Below the pieces are notes generated by a model that searched no databases, was not told where the DNA came from, and saw nothing but the letters and a program-made list of their open reading frames with translations. A program made the translations under genes and the position numbers. Shown here in pieces: positions 52,575-60,927 of a stretch of DNA of 64,000 nucleotides (position 1 is its first letter; each line of letters begins with the position of its first letter). The DNA is from Clostridiales bacterium (lineage in GTDB: Bacteria; Bacillota; Clostridia; Lachnospirales; Lachnospiraceae): the NCBI GenBank assembly GCA_012839295.1, contig DUNO01000008.1, positions 124,001-188,000 on the forward strand, given 5' to 3'.

Positions 52575-52624
52575 AACGACATAATAATGGTACAATTAAG
52601 CCATTTTATAAGGAGGTTGATCGA

Positions 52625-52885
52625 ATGCCACAGATTATTCCTATTAAAGATTTAAAAAATACAGCTGAAATATCAGAAATGTGCCACACCGCAAAAGAGC
52701 CAATCTATGTAACAAAAAATGGTTATGGCGATATGGTTATCATGAGCATTGAGATGTATGAAAGTACAATGAAGAGATTAAATATGTACTACGACCTGGA
52801 CCTTTCCGAGCAACAGATTGCTGCTGAAAAGACCAAGGACGCAAGACAATCTCTTGGCAAATCAAGAGAGAAATATGAAATATAG
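52625..52885 (+). CDS. Phd/YefM-family antitoxin
   Basis: 86 residues, AGGAGG before the ATG. The Phd/YefM fold opens with IIPIKDLKNTAEISEMCHTA and EPIYVTKNGYGDMVIMSIEM, the DNA-binding dimer part; the charged C-terminal tail (EKTKDARQSLGKSREKYE) would wrap the toxin. Its last 11 bases overlap the toxin gene, the usual arrangement. It is expected to neutralise the ParE/RelE-type toxin and repress its own promoter. Confidence 0.92.
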   Translation: MPQIIPIKDLKNTAEISEMCHTAKEPIYVTKNGYGDMVIMSIEMYESTMKRLNMYYDLDLSEQQIAAEKTKDARQSLGKSREKYEI

Positions 52886-53195
52886 ACTCATTATTGCGAA
52901 CCGGGCAGAAGAACTATTAGATCATATTTTATATTACATTATAAACCAACTAAAGAATCCTGGGGCTGCACGCCGTTTTATGAGTGAGATAGAACATGTA
53001 TATGATAAGCTGGAGAGCAGCCCCGAAGTATATCCCTATTCAGAAGATACTTTTTTAAGATCCAGAGAATACAGAAAAGCCGTTGTTCCACATTATGATT
53101 ATGTAATAATATTTCGAATTGATAAGGAAAGAAAGACCGTATACATTGTTGGCTTCTTTCACGATTTAGAATTATATAAAACAAATTATAGCTGA
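52875..53195 (+). CDS. RelE/ParE-family toxin
   Basis: 106 residues from ATG 52875, preceded by AAGAGAG. RelE/ParE core: NRAEELLDHILYYIINQLKN, PGAARRFMSEIEHVYDKLES, EYRKAVVPHYDYVIIFRIDK and TVYIVGFFHDLELY. RelE members cut ribosome-bound mRNA and ParE members act on gyrase; which applies is not settled by sequence. Antitoxin upstream. Such pairs often stabilise mobile or accessory DNA, and this one sits at the right edge of the AT-rich block. Confidence 0.92.
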   Translation: MKYRLIIANRAEELLDHILYYIINQLKNPGAARRFMSEIEHVYDKLESSPEVYPYSEDTFLRSREYRKAVVPHYDYVIIFRIDKERKTVYIVGFFHDLELYKTNYS

Positions 53196-53322
53196 ACCAA
53201 GAATAAGCTTCGTCCCCCCTGGTTCAAAAGACCGGAGACCCGATTTATCGTAAATGAAAACAGAAATTAACTTCAGTTATTAAAACCCACTACATGACGT
53301 AAGAGGCTAACCTTACGAACCT
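53196..53322. other. convergent intergenic spacer
   Basis: Between the toxin gene (+) and the ECF ATPase gene (-). A weak TGAACCA/TGGTTCA inverted repeat (53193-53225) is the only terminator-like element. No gene is seen. Confidence 0.4.
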
Positions 53323-54789
53323 TCAAACCCGATCAAAATAGTCTGCTACCACTTGTATGCTTTCCGAAGTCCATCCGCCGCTGTTCGTTACCGCCCCATT
53401 CTCTATAAAGATAAAATAGTTGCAACACGCAGCAACCAATTCAGGGTCATGCGTAATAATAAACTGTGTTTTCCCTAAAGAAGATAGCCGGTGTATATTT
53501 TGGGCGACTTCCATCATGTGCCGGTAATCTAAACCGCTGGTCGGCTCGTCAAATACAATAATCTCTTTATTCGATGCAATTGCGCCGGCAATCGCAACTC
53601 TTTGTCTTTGTCCACCTGAAAGGGACATAGGATGGGCGTCTTTGTATGCCGACAGATCGAGTGCCGACAGGATTTCTCCTGCAATTTTCTCTTTTTCTGT
53701 GTTTGTGGAAATATCCACCCCCAGCATGACCTCATCCAACACGCTTTCGGAAAATAACTGGTGGTTGACATCCTGCATAACCATATAGCATAGTGTGGTG
53801 CGTTTTTTCCCTACATACAGTTTTCCTTTATAGTTCAAAGAACCCTCCGCCTTTTTCAAAAGTCCGCAAAGGCAGCGGGCAAAGGTCGTTTTTCCGGCTC
53901 CATTGTCGCCTAAAACTGCTACCACGGCGCCCTGGGGAATCTCCAGGTACGGAATATTCAATACGGGCGCTTTCTTATAAGAAAACCGAAAATCTTTTAG
54001 CCCAATTTTCCCATGGCCGCCTGTTTTTAACTTCTTTTCCGGGGCAAAGCGGTTGTAAGCACGCAAGCCCATATTATGGAACTCTTCCGGTGATATTGCC
54101 CAAAAGGAATCTCCAGCCAGATCCTTTTCGATTTTTCCATCCTCAAAAAATAAAACCCGGTCCACAATGCCACGCAGCCAGGACAGGCGATGTTCCGCGA
54201 TTATAATCGTTTTTCCCTGGGCCTTCCAGGTAAGAAGAATTTTCTGTAAGTCCCAAATGGCACCGATATCAAGATTAGATGAGGGTTCGTCCAGAACAAA
54301 AACCTCCGGCATCAATGCACTTACAGAGGCACAGGCAATCTTTTGCTTTTCTCCGCCGGAAAGCGCAAACAGGCTTTTCCCCAACAGCCTTTTAATATGC
54401 AGGGCTTCGACCGTCCCATCAAACCGGGACAAAATATCTTCTTTGCCAATGCCAAGATTTTCACAGGCAAAAACAATCTCTGTGTCAGTTAAAAGCGTAT
54501 AAAATTGAGATTTCGGGTTCTGAAAGACCGAGCCCACAAAAGGAGCCAGCTCATACAATTCAGCACGCCTTATGTCTTTCCCTTTTACAAAAACATCCCC
54601 AGACATTTCGCCTTCGTAATAAGAGGGAATCAGCCCATTAACCAGCCTGCCAAAGGTGGTTTTCCCGCTGCCGGATTCCCCGCACAGGAGTACAGCCTGG
54701 CCCTTGGGTATTTGGGCGTTGAGCTTCGTGACGGCTGCACCGTTTATGGAATTTTCATAGATAAAAGAAGCTTCTTTCATATAGATCAA
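53323..54789 (-). CDS. ECF transporter ATPase, two fused ATPase domains (EcfA-A')
   Basis: About 488 residues; TTG 54789 has GGGG 7 bases upstream, and ATG 54780 is an alternative. First domain: Walker A LCGESGSGKTTFGRLV, signature FALSGGEKQKIACASV, Walker B VFVLDEPSSNLD. Second: AVLGDNGAGKTTFARCLCG, SLSGGQRQRVAIAGAI, IIVFDEPTSGLDYRH. Both sites look intact. Fused double ATPases of this kind (YkoD-like) energise ECF importers with one dedicated S-component. Last gene of the five-gene operon. Confidence 0.93.
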   Translation of the reverse strand: MIYMKEASFIYENSINGAAVTKLNAQIPKGQAVLLCGESGSGKTTFGRLVNGLIPSYYEGEMSGDVFVKGKDIRRAELYELAPFVGSVFQNPKSQFYTLLTDTEIVFACENLGIGKEDILSRFDGTVEALHIKRLLGKSLFALSGGEKQKIACASVSALMPEVFVLDEPSSNLDIGAIWDLQKILLTWKAQGKTIIIAEHRLSWLRGIVDRVLFFEDGKIEKDLAGDSFWAISPEEFHNMGLRAYNRFAPEKKLKTGGHGKIGLKDFRFSYKKAPVLNIPYLEIPQGAVVAVLGDNGAGKTTFARCLCGLLKKAEGSLNYKGKLYVGKKRTTLCYMVMQDVNHQLFSESVLDEVMLGVDISTNTEKEKIAGEILSALDLSAYKDAHPMSLSGGQRQRVAIAGAIASNKEIIVFDEPTSGLDYRHMMEVAQNIHRLSSLGKTQFIITHDPELVAACCNYFIFIENGAVTNSGGWTSESIQVVADYFDRV

Positions 54790-54815
54790 TTTTTCACCCC
54801 TTCCCCGCTAGCCGC

Positions 54816-55550
54816 TTACCATCCCAGGGCAGCGGATAGTGTAAATAATACGATAACAGCCAAACAAAAGCTAAAGGCAACCGCATCCTGCCAGTGAAAC
54901 CCGATAGGACACATATTGGTGCGGCGTACCGGCGCGTTTAATCCCCGCGTCAATGCTGAGGCTGACAACTCGTTTCCGATTGCAACCAGTCCCATTAGAA
55001 GCGGGACGAGCCGATATTCCAGCATTTTCATTGGATTGCGCCAGGAACCCACTTCCCGGAGCCGCATGGCGTCCCGGATGGCGGCATATTCCTCCCGGAT
55101 GGTGGGGAAAAAACGAAACATCACCGAAACAGGAATCGTGAACTTTTTCGAAATGTGCAGACTGTCCATAGCGGCCACAAATTCACTCACCGTTGTCGTG
55201 AGTATCAAAAAGTAGAACATGGACATGCCCGGGAGCAATTGTGTAAATATTGCCACCATTCCAGCAAACAGGGCATTGATGATTGGAGGGCAGTAATCCA
55301 TCATTAAATGGGGAACTGTTGCCGAAAAGATATACATCGTCCCATAGTAGACGGCAACGAAGGGCTTTTTCAATATCACAAAGGCAATGAGCGGGAATAT
55401 TGCCAGGCAGGGCAGCACATAGCGCATTATTCCTGTGCTATGGCCGGAAAACATTATGAAAGAAACCGTGAGACAAAGCAGAGTTTTCGTGCGTGGATCC
55501 AAGTACATCTGCTTTGCGGTGGGGCGCGTATTTCGCAATACCGTATCCAT
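54816..55550 (-). CDS. ECF transporter transmembrane T component
   Basis: 244 residues, about five membrane segments. CbiQ/EcfT family with the coupling helices carrying Arg-rich motifs near SVMFRFFPTIREEYAAIRDA and LRLRE-like MRLREVGSW, then SASALTRGLNAP. It links the ATPase motor to the substrate-binding S-component. Its ATG overlaps the stop codon of the S-component gene (TAATG). Confidence 0.9.
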   Translation of the reverse strand: MDTVLRNTRPTAKQMYLDPRTKTLLCLTVSFIMFSGHSTGIMRYVLPCLAIFPLIAFVILKKPFVAVYYGTMYIFSATVPHLMMDYCPPIINALFAGMVAIFTQLLPGMSMFYFLILTTTVSEFVAAMDSLHISKKFTIPVSVMFRFFPTIREEYAAIRDAMRLREVGSWRNPMKMLEYRLVPLLMGLVAIGNELSASALTRGLNAPVRRTNMCPIGFHWQDAVAFSFCLAVIVLFTLSAALGW

Positions 55551-56152
55551 TAAACCAACCCGCTTCGAATGAAGTGCTTTTTGAAAACCGCCTTACCTAA
55601 AAGTCCTCCAAATAATCCTCCGATAAAAGCAGAGGCAAAAATCACCGGCAGCACCCACCCGCGTTCATAATATCCAGCTATTGTGTTCACATAGTCCGTT
55701 CCGTATGTAGCAGCTTTTTCCGCCAAAGCCTTCCCTCCTGCCACCACCATCTGGAGCACGTTTGCGTTGGCGCCGATGCTCACAACCGCAAAGGCCAAAA
55801 CAGCCCGATTGGCGCTCTGATATTTTCCGGAACGCAAAATCAGCTCCGCAATCAACGCACAGATTGTTCCAAAAATCAGCGAATAAATTCCCACGCCTGC
55901 CAGGGTCAGAAAAACGCCATAAACAATATAAGTGATCAGAACCATACCAAATTTTTTGATCCTGATGAAATACAGCATCATAGGGATACCTAGAATCAAG
56001 GAGCTTACCAGCGGTATGAGCATGCTCACAACAGGTATCAGCCCAAGGGCCGCTGCAACCAGCAGGTTAATCAGGAAATAGATTGCCGTAAAAATTCCGG
56101 TATTCAATAAATCTTTTCCATTCAATTTCTTGTTGTTTTTTTGCTTTTCCAT
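55550..56152 (-). CDS. ECF transporter S component, Trep_Strep (TIGR02185) type
   Basis: 200 residues, six membrane segments (FTAIYFLINLLVAAALGLIP, LVSSLILGIPMMLYFIRIKK, FAVVSIGANANVLQMVVAGG). This matches the Trep_Strep family of S-component-like proteins in Treponema, streptococci and clostridia. The substrate of this family is not established; the neighbours point to a metal chelate, haem or vitamin-like compound. Starts 36 bp after the second ABC half-transporter and overlaps the T-component gene. Confidence 0.85.
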   Translation of the reverse strand: MEKQKNNKKLNGKDLLNTGIFTAIYFLINLLVAAALGLIPVVSMLIPLVSSLILGIPMMLYFIRIKKFGMVLITYIVYGVFLTLAGVGIYSLIFGTICALIAELILRSGKYQSANRAVLAFAVVSIGANANVLQMVVAGGKALAEKAATYGTDYVNTIAGYYERGWVLPVIFASAFIGGLFGGLLGKAVFKKHFIRSGLV

Positions 56153-56188
56153 CTTTAAAACCCCTTTCTTTTGAAAAGAACCGTTTAT

Positions 56189-57931
56189 TTATGAGAGCGC
56201 CTTGACTGTCCACGCCATACTCTCATTTTGAAGGGAATAGAGACGATGGTATAGGCTTTTTTGCTCCATGAGCTCCTTGTGGGTACCGGATTCCAGCAAA
56301 TGTCCCTCCCTTAGAACGACAATCCTGTCGCAATCCACAATGGAGCGCAGCTTATGGGCAATGATCAGAACCGTCTTGTTCTCAATCAGCTTCCCGATGG
56401 CCTCTTGGATTTTCGTCTCATTTTCAGGGTCGATGGATGCCGTGCTTTCGTCCAGCAGGATGATCGGCGCGTCCTTCAAAAACGCACGGGCAATCGACAA
56501 GCGCTGCCGTTCGCCGCCGGACAGGGTTTTCCCGTTCTCTCCGATGACTGTTTCATATCCCTCCGGGAGCCGGTCAATAAATTCATCACAACGGGCCAGC
56601 TTTGCGGCGGCAAGGATTTCCTCTCTTGTCGCATCCTCTTTGCCAATCTTGATATTGTTGTAAACAGTGTCGTTGAATAAAACCACCTCCTGAAAAACAA
56701 TGGAGAAGTTCTTCAGCAAAGCTTCCGGCGCAATCCCATTTATGTTGATGCCGCCAATGGACACGCTCCCGCGCTTCACATCCCAGAACCGGGCGGCTAA
56801 TTTGCACAGGGTGCTTTTTCCGCAGCCTGACGGCCCCACAAGGGCTGTAATCTCCCCCTGCCTCGCGGTAAAGGAAACATCATGGATCACCTCTTCCTGA
56901 TTGTAGCCAAAGCTCACATGGTCAAAGGTAATATCATACCGGGACAGCTCCACGTCTTCTTCCCCTCTCTGCTCCGGATAATCCAGGAGGTCACGAATCC
57001 GCTTTGCACTGACCAGCGAATAAATCAATTCCCCCAGCATTTCGCAGGCCTTGGTTAAGGGCTCATATACTCTCACGGCCACAAATAAAAACAGCAAAAA
57101 CGCCACTAAATTAATCTCGCCGGCAATGAGGAGGGAGGATCCCACAATAATGACAAATCCAAGTCCCAGACGCATGACATTATAGGAAACAGAGATTGCA
57201 AAACCGGCCAGAAATTCATATAGCACAAATCCGGGAATCGCCCGTTTGATTTTGCGTTCCAGCCCCTTTTGATAGCTCCCCATTTTGGAAGAGGTCTGCA
57301 GGACTTTTATGTTTTCCAGATACTCTTGCAGACCATCGCTGATGTCCAGCTTTTTTTGTCTGTTCTTCTTGTTTGTCCCTTCAGAAATTGATCTGCTCAG
57401 CGCCATGACAATTGCGGCAACCGGCAGGCAGGCGGCAAGACTTAAGCTCAGACGCCAGTCATAAAAGGAGAGCACAGCAATGGTAACCATCCCGGATAAA
57501 AATCCGCTGGTAAACTCCGTTGCCGCCGTAGCAAGCGTGTTTGCGGCAACCGCCACATCGTCCATGATAATGGAAGTAAAGTCACTTAAATTCCGTTTGC
57601 CAAGATAAGAAAGCGGGAGCCTGCGTATCTTGTCGGCCAATTCCATCCGCAATCTCAAATCTTCTTTGCCGGATGTGAGATATTTTTTGCGGTAGGTGAC
57701 CCTATAAGCGCAATAGATTACACCCAAAAGTGCCAGAGCTGCGCCCCAATACCCCCAAAGAGGAATATCTCCCTGCACATATCCAAAATAACGCCGGAGC
57801 ATTTCATCCGCAATCAAAGCCAATAACACAACCGGCAATAAAGTGGCAAGGTTGAATAGGCTCATGTACAAGCTGGCTTTCCTGAGCGCACGGCTTCCTT
57901 CATCACTTAAACGAAAGATCTTTTTAAACAT
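56189..57931 (-). CDS. ABC half-transporter, exporter fold (YbtQ/IrtB-like)
   Basis: 580 residues, GGAGG before the ATG. Membrane domain about 1-320 with six helices; ATPase domain with Walker A ALVGPSGCGKSTLCKLAARF, signature LSGGERQRLSIARAFLKDAP and Walker B IILLDESTASID. It overlaps the end of its partner by 8 bases and should form a heterodimer with it. This pair type includes exporters and also the exporter-fold importers YbtPQ and IrtAB for siderophores. Adjacent ECF genes favour uptake. Direction is inferred. Confidence 0.92.
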   Translation of the reverse strand: MFKKIFRLSDEGSRALRKASLYMSLFNLATLLPVVLLALIADEMLRRYFGYVQGDIPLWGYWGAALALLGVIYCAYRVTYRKKYLTSGKEDLRLRMELADKIRRLPLSYLGKRNLSDFTSIIMDDVAVAANTLATAATEFTSGFLSGMVTIAVLSFYDWRLSLSLAACLPVAAIVMALSRSISEGTNKKNRQKKLDISDGLQEYLENIKVLQTSSKMGSYQKGLERKIKRAIPGFVLYEFLAGFAISVSYNVMRLGLGFVIIVGSSLLIAGEINLVAFLLFLFVAVRVYEPLTKACEMLGELIYSLVSAKRIRDLLDYPEQRGEEDVELSRYDITFDHVSFGYNQEEVIHDVSFTARQGEITALVGPSGCGKSTLCKLAARFWDVKRGSVSIGGININGIAPEALLKNFSIVFQEVVLFNDTVYNNIKIGKEDATREEILAAAKLARCDEFIDRLPEGYETVIGENGKTLSGGERQRLSIARAFLKDAPIILLDESTASIDPENETKIQEAIGKLIENKTVLIIAHKLRSIVDCDRIVVLREGHLLESGTHKELMEQKSLYHRLYSLQNESMAWTVKALS

Positions 57932-59711
57932 GCTGTTTTCCTCCTACCCGCCACGAAATGCTGTTTTGGTACTCCTCAAACATATGGGCATACACGCCCC
58001 TTGCTTTGAGCAGCTCGCGGTGGTTCCCCCTCTCAATAATTTTTCCGCGCCCTAACACGCAAATCTGATCCGCGTGGATGATCGTGGACAGACGGTGGGC
58101 GATCATAAGAACTGTTTTCCCACGAAGCAATTCGCTCAAAGCCTTTTGGATCAGATGCTCATTTTCGGCATCCGAAAAGGCCGTTGCTTCGTCCAGAAGC
58201 ACGACAGGCGCGTCCTTCAAAATCGCACGGGCCAAGGTAATGCGCTGCATTTCTCCACCCGACAGGTAGATGCCCTTTGTCCCAATCACGGTATCTGCTC
58301 CATCCGGCAGTTTTTCAAGGATATCATCGCATTGTGCCAGATGAAGTGCGCGCAGCACATCCTCTCTGGAAGCGTCCGGCGTGTAAAAGGCGACATTGTC
58401 TATAATGGACATCTTGAAAAGATTGGTGTCCTGAAACACGATGCTGACCTGCTTCATCCATCCGCTGTAATCCATATCCCTGACGTCAACGCCGCCTATT
58501 TTAATGGAACCCTCCTGGACATCCCAAAACCGCGCAATCAGATTGGCAACGGTACTTTTCCCTCCGCCCGATTCACCGACCAGCGCCGCAACCGTTCCCT
58601 GGCTGATTGTGAGAGAAACATCGTCAAGGACCTTTTCCGCTCCAGCCTCATAGGAAAAAGAAACATGGTCCAAGGTGATATCGTAATTGCCGGGGTCCTT
58701 CGGATTCTCCGCTTTGGGTAAAGGCTGTTCCTCTAGAATTTTGTCAATGGCGTCCAAGGATGATTTTGACACCATCAGGTTGGAGGAGCTTTTCATGATC
58801 CGTGTCAAAATGGTGACTACGGCAGGGATCAGTACGGCAAAAAAGATGAAGCTGAGTATCATCCGCTCCGGGTCTTTGCCAAAATTGAACAGGATAATCC
58901 CGCCGGGTATCAAAAAGAAAAAAATGCCGTTAATAACAGCATTATAAGCGCTGTCCGTGCGCTCCATAGAAAGCGCATACTGCGTCACATAATCGCTGTA
59001 TTCCCTGACCGCTGCACTGTAGCGCCTGAAAGAATTTGCGGTCTGCCCAAACACTTTTACAACAGAGATTCCCCGCACATATTCTGTAGCCGCATTACTG
59101 ATGTCCTCCGCAGATTTTTGGTATTGTTTTGCCAATCCCTGGCTTGCACCTTTCAGCATGGAGGCAAGGATTAAAAATCCAAGGACGATGGGGATCAGGC
59201 AGATTAGGGAAAGACGCCAGTCATACCGGAACATGAACACCAAAAACGCGGCAGGAAGCACCGCCGATTGCACAGAATCAGGTATCTGATGGGCAATCAC
59301 CGTCTCCAGATTGTCGGTATTCTTTTCAATGATTTTTCTCTGTTTTCCGCTTGGATTGATGGAATGGTACCCCAGCGGAAGCTGGCCGATATGTTCAATC
59401 AACCGCATCCTTAGCTTCGCTACCGTATGAAAGGCTGTAATATGGGAGAAAAGTAACGCCATCCCGTATGTTCCAAAGGCCATGGAAATCAGAAAAACAG
59501 CCCTCCACCCCAGCTCGGTCAGGGAGGCCTGATCCAGCTTAGCAAAGTCCCCCAACGACCGGACAATTTCCTTTCCAACGTTATAAACGCACACAAATGC
59601 GCTCAAGTTTACCACGGCAGCGGCCGCAGCTAAAGCAATGGAAAGAATCATTGTAATTTTGAATTTTCCCATATAACCGAATATACGGGCCAATACACCC
59701 TGTTCCTTCAT
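57924..59711 (-). CDS. ABC half-transporter, exporter fold (YbtP/IrtA-like)
   Basis: 595 residues from ATG 59711, with GGGGG 9 bases upstream (in-frame ATGs at 59720 and 59747 are less likely; the latter lies inside the operator-like dyad). Six membrane helices, then ATPase domain: Walker A ALVGESGGGKSTVANLIARF, signature LSGGEMQRITLARAILKDAP, Walker B VVLLDEATAFSD. The post-Walker-B ...FSDAENE replaces the catalytic-type Glu region with a usual ATA, so activity appears intact. First gene of the operon and heterodimer partner of the next protein. Confidence 0.92.
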   Translation of the reverse strand: MKEQGVLARIFGYMGKFKITMILSIALAAAAAVVNLSAFVCVYNVGKEIVRSLGDFAKLDQASLTELGWRAVFLISMAFGTYGMALLFSHITAFHTVAKLRMRLIEHIGQLPLGYHSINPSGKQRKIIEKNTDNLETVIAHQIPDSVQSAVLPAAFLVFMFRYDWRLSLICLIPIVLGFLILASMLKGASQGLAKQYQKSAEDISNAATEYVRGISVVKVFGQTANSFRRYSAAVREYSDYVTQYALSMERTDSAYNAVINGIFFFLIPGGIILFNFGKDPERMILSFIFFAVLIPAVVTILTRIMKSSSNLMVSKSSLDAIDKILEEQPLPKAENPKDPGNYDITLDHVSFSYEAGAEKVLDDVSLTISQGTVAALVGESGGGKSTVANLIARFWDVQEGSIKIGGVDVRDMDYSGWMKQVSIVFQDTNLFKMSIIDNVAFYTPDASREDVLRALHLAQCDDILEKLPDGADTVIGTKGIYLSGGEMQRITLARAILKDAPVVLLDEATAFSDAENEHLIQKALSELLRGKTVLMIAHRLSTIIHADQICVLGRGKIIERGNHRELLKARGVYAHMFEEYQNSISWRVGGKQHV

Positions 59712-59736
59712 TTCTTCCATCCCCCTTATCCCTTTT

Positions 59737-59765
59737 TTAGTTAGCATTAACTAACTTTTTGTCAA
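59737..59765 (-). promoter_or_regulatory. promoter and TetR-operator-like dyad of the ABC-ECF operon
   Basis: -35 TTGACA on the minus strand (59765-59760). A perfect dyad TTAGTTA-GCAT-TAACTAA (59737-59754) occupies the spacer/-10 position; no consensus -10 is present apart from TAACTA at 16 bp. The layout is typical for a TetR-repressed promoter. The regulator encoded next door is the expected ligand. Confidence 0.65.
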
Positions 59766-59770
59766 AAAAC

Positions 59771-59790
59771 AAATGCCGGTAAAGGCATTT
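59771..59790 (-). terminator. terminator of tetR, abutting the next promoter
   Basis: AAATGCC (59771-59777) pairs with GGCATTT (59784-59790) around a 6-base loop; on the minus strand it is followed by a T-rich run (GTTTTTT). Its first bases are part of the TetR stop codon, and it ends 5 bases before the -35 of the ABC-ECF promoter. Confidence 0.85.
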
Positions 59791-60412
59791 AAGTTTTTAG
59801 ATGAAGAATATCGGCCCACCCAACATCAAAGAAGTGTTTTAGCTGTTCTATATAAATGCGGGCTTTCTCACGGCTCATGCCATGAGTAACCGGCTCAAAA
59901 AAGCCATATAGATTCGAGCTGATCAAAATATGAATGGTTTCCGGTGCAGCTTCTTTTCCCTGTATGACCGCTTGATGCCCGGTTTCTTTCATGAAGCGGA
60001 TGGTAGAGCTGGTAAGGATATCTACCAACTCGTCTAAATAGTTCTCATAGGAAGAACCTTTGGAGCATACGATCAACAGCTTAAAAATATCAAAGTGATC
60101 ATAGATGTAATCAACAAAAGCTGTCACCTCTACCTTCGGGGTAAGTGCCGTGATTTCTTTCTCCGAATCGGAAAGAGCATGGAAGCTGTTTTGTTGTGTA
60201 TTCAGAGCAGCTTTGAATTCATCGGCTATGGGAGAAACCAATGCGCGAAACAATTCATCTTTTCCGGAATACCGTTTATATAGGGCTCCCGAAGTCACTC
60301 CCGCATTTTTACATATCACATTGGTAGACGCTTTTTCATAACCGCAGGATAGAAACTCCTCTTTGGCAGCTTCCATAATGCGTGGATCAATGCTTGTATC
60401 AGGCTTTGACAT
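59789..60412 (-). CDS. TetR-family transcriptional regulator
   Basis: 207 residues. N-terminal helix-turn-helix: FLSCGYEKASTNVICKNAGV followed by TSGALYKRYSGKDELFRALV. The ligand domain is helical and ends in FFEPVTHGMSREKARIYIEQ. Preceded by GGGAGG. It lies directly upstream of, and co-directional with, the ABC-ECF operon, from which it is separated by its own terminator; it likely represses that operon and, via the dyads at 60437-60466, itself. Ligand unknown. Confidence 0.93.
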   Translation of the reverse strand: MSKPDTSIDPRIMEAAKEEFLSCGYEKASTNVICKNAGVTSGALYKRYSGKDELFRALVSPIADEFKAALNTQQNSFHALSDSEKEITALTPKVEVTAFVDYIYDHFDIFKLLIVCSKGSSYENYLDELVDILTSSTIRFMKETGHQAVIQGKEAAPETIHILISSNLYGFFEPVTHGMSREKARIYIEQLKHFFDVGWADILHLKT

Positions 60413-60436
60413 AACACGCCTCCCATCTGAAAGTTA

Positions 60437-60450
60437 TACTATCGATAGTA
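60437..60450 (-). promoter_or_regulatory. dyad downstream of tetR -10
   Basis: TACTATCGATAGTA is a perfect 14-bp palindrome just after the -10 of tetR, placed to block transcription. Confidence 0.55.
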
Positions 60451-60452
60451 GC

Positions 60453-60466
60453 ACTATCAGTATAGT
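60453..60466 (-). promoter_or_regulatory. dyad overlapping tetR -10
   Basis: ACTAT-CAGT-ATAGT, a dyad sharing the ACTAT half-site with 60437-60450 and covering the -10 box. Confidence 0.55.
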
Positions 60467-60487
60467 CTTCTGCCATTCCTTTGTCAA
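60459..60487 (-). promoter_or_regulatory. sigma-A promoter of tetR
   Basis: On the minus strand TTGACA (60487-60482), 17 bp, TATACT (60464-60459). The TGA of TTGACA is the stop codon of sufU. Confidence 0.8.
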
Positions 60488-60927
60488 CAGGTTTTTTTAT
60501 TTTTCGCGACTTCCTCCAGGGTATGCCACCCAAGGACGGCACATTTTACCCTGGCAGGCATATGGGAGATATCCTTTAATGCAACAGCATCCTCTAATTG
60601 TTCAAGTTCCTCCTCGTCGGTTATATTATTTTTGATCATCCCGGTGAAAATATCGGCCAGCTTCTTGGCCTCCTCCACTGTCTTTCCCTTGATCAGATCC
60701 ACCATAATCGATGCCGAAGCCTGGGAGATTGCACATCCGCTGCCGGTAAAGGATGCATCTTCAATTCTTCCGTCCTTGATAAATACCTCCAGCTCGATCT
60801 CATCTCCGCAGCTGGGGTTAATTCCTCTGTGTGTATGTGTCGCATGGGCAAGATGATGCTTATTATGGCTTGAATTCGCATGCTCCATTAAGATTTCCGA
60901 ATAAATATTTTCAATTCCCAAGGCCAA
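60484..60927 (-). CDS. sufU: iron-sulfur cluster assembly protein SufU/IscU-like
   Basis: 147 residues from TTG 60927 (AGGAGG 4 bases upstream; TTG 60921 is spaced 10 bases and also possible). It carries the conserved ligands: NPSCGDEIELEV, SGCAISQASASIMVDL and RVKCAVLGWHTLEEV. SufU is a Zn-dependent sulfur acceptor from SufS in Firmicutes and feeds the SufBCD scaffold. It overlaps sufS by 17 bases, as the last gene of the operon. Confidence 0.93.
   Translation of the reverse strand: MALGIENIYSEILMEHANSSHNKHHLAHATHTHRGINPSCGDEIELEVFIKDGRIEDASFTGSGCAISQASASIMVDLIKGKTVEEAKKLADIFTGMIKNNITDEEELEQLEDAVALKDISHMPARVKCAVLGWHTLEEVAKNKKTC

Noticed and set aside
52318-52584. 88-codon frame upstream of the antitoxin
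   Set aside because: Very AT-rich, no ribosome site, overlaps the toxin-antitoxin promoter.
58074-58721. 215-codon frame on the plus strand
   Set aside because: Antisense to the ATPase domain of the ABC half-transporter; codon pattern and ABC motifs on the minus strand explain it.
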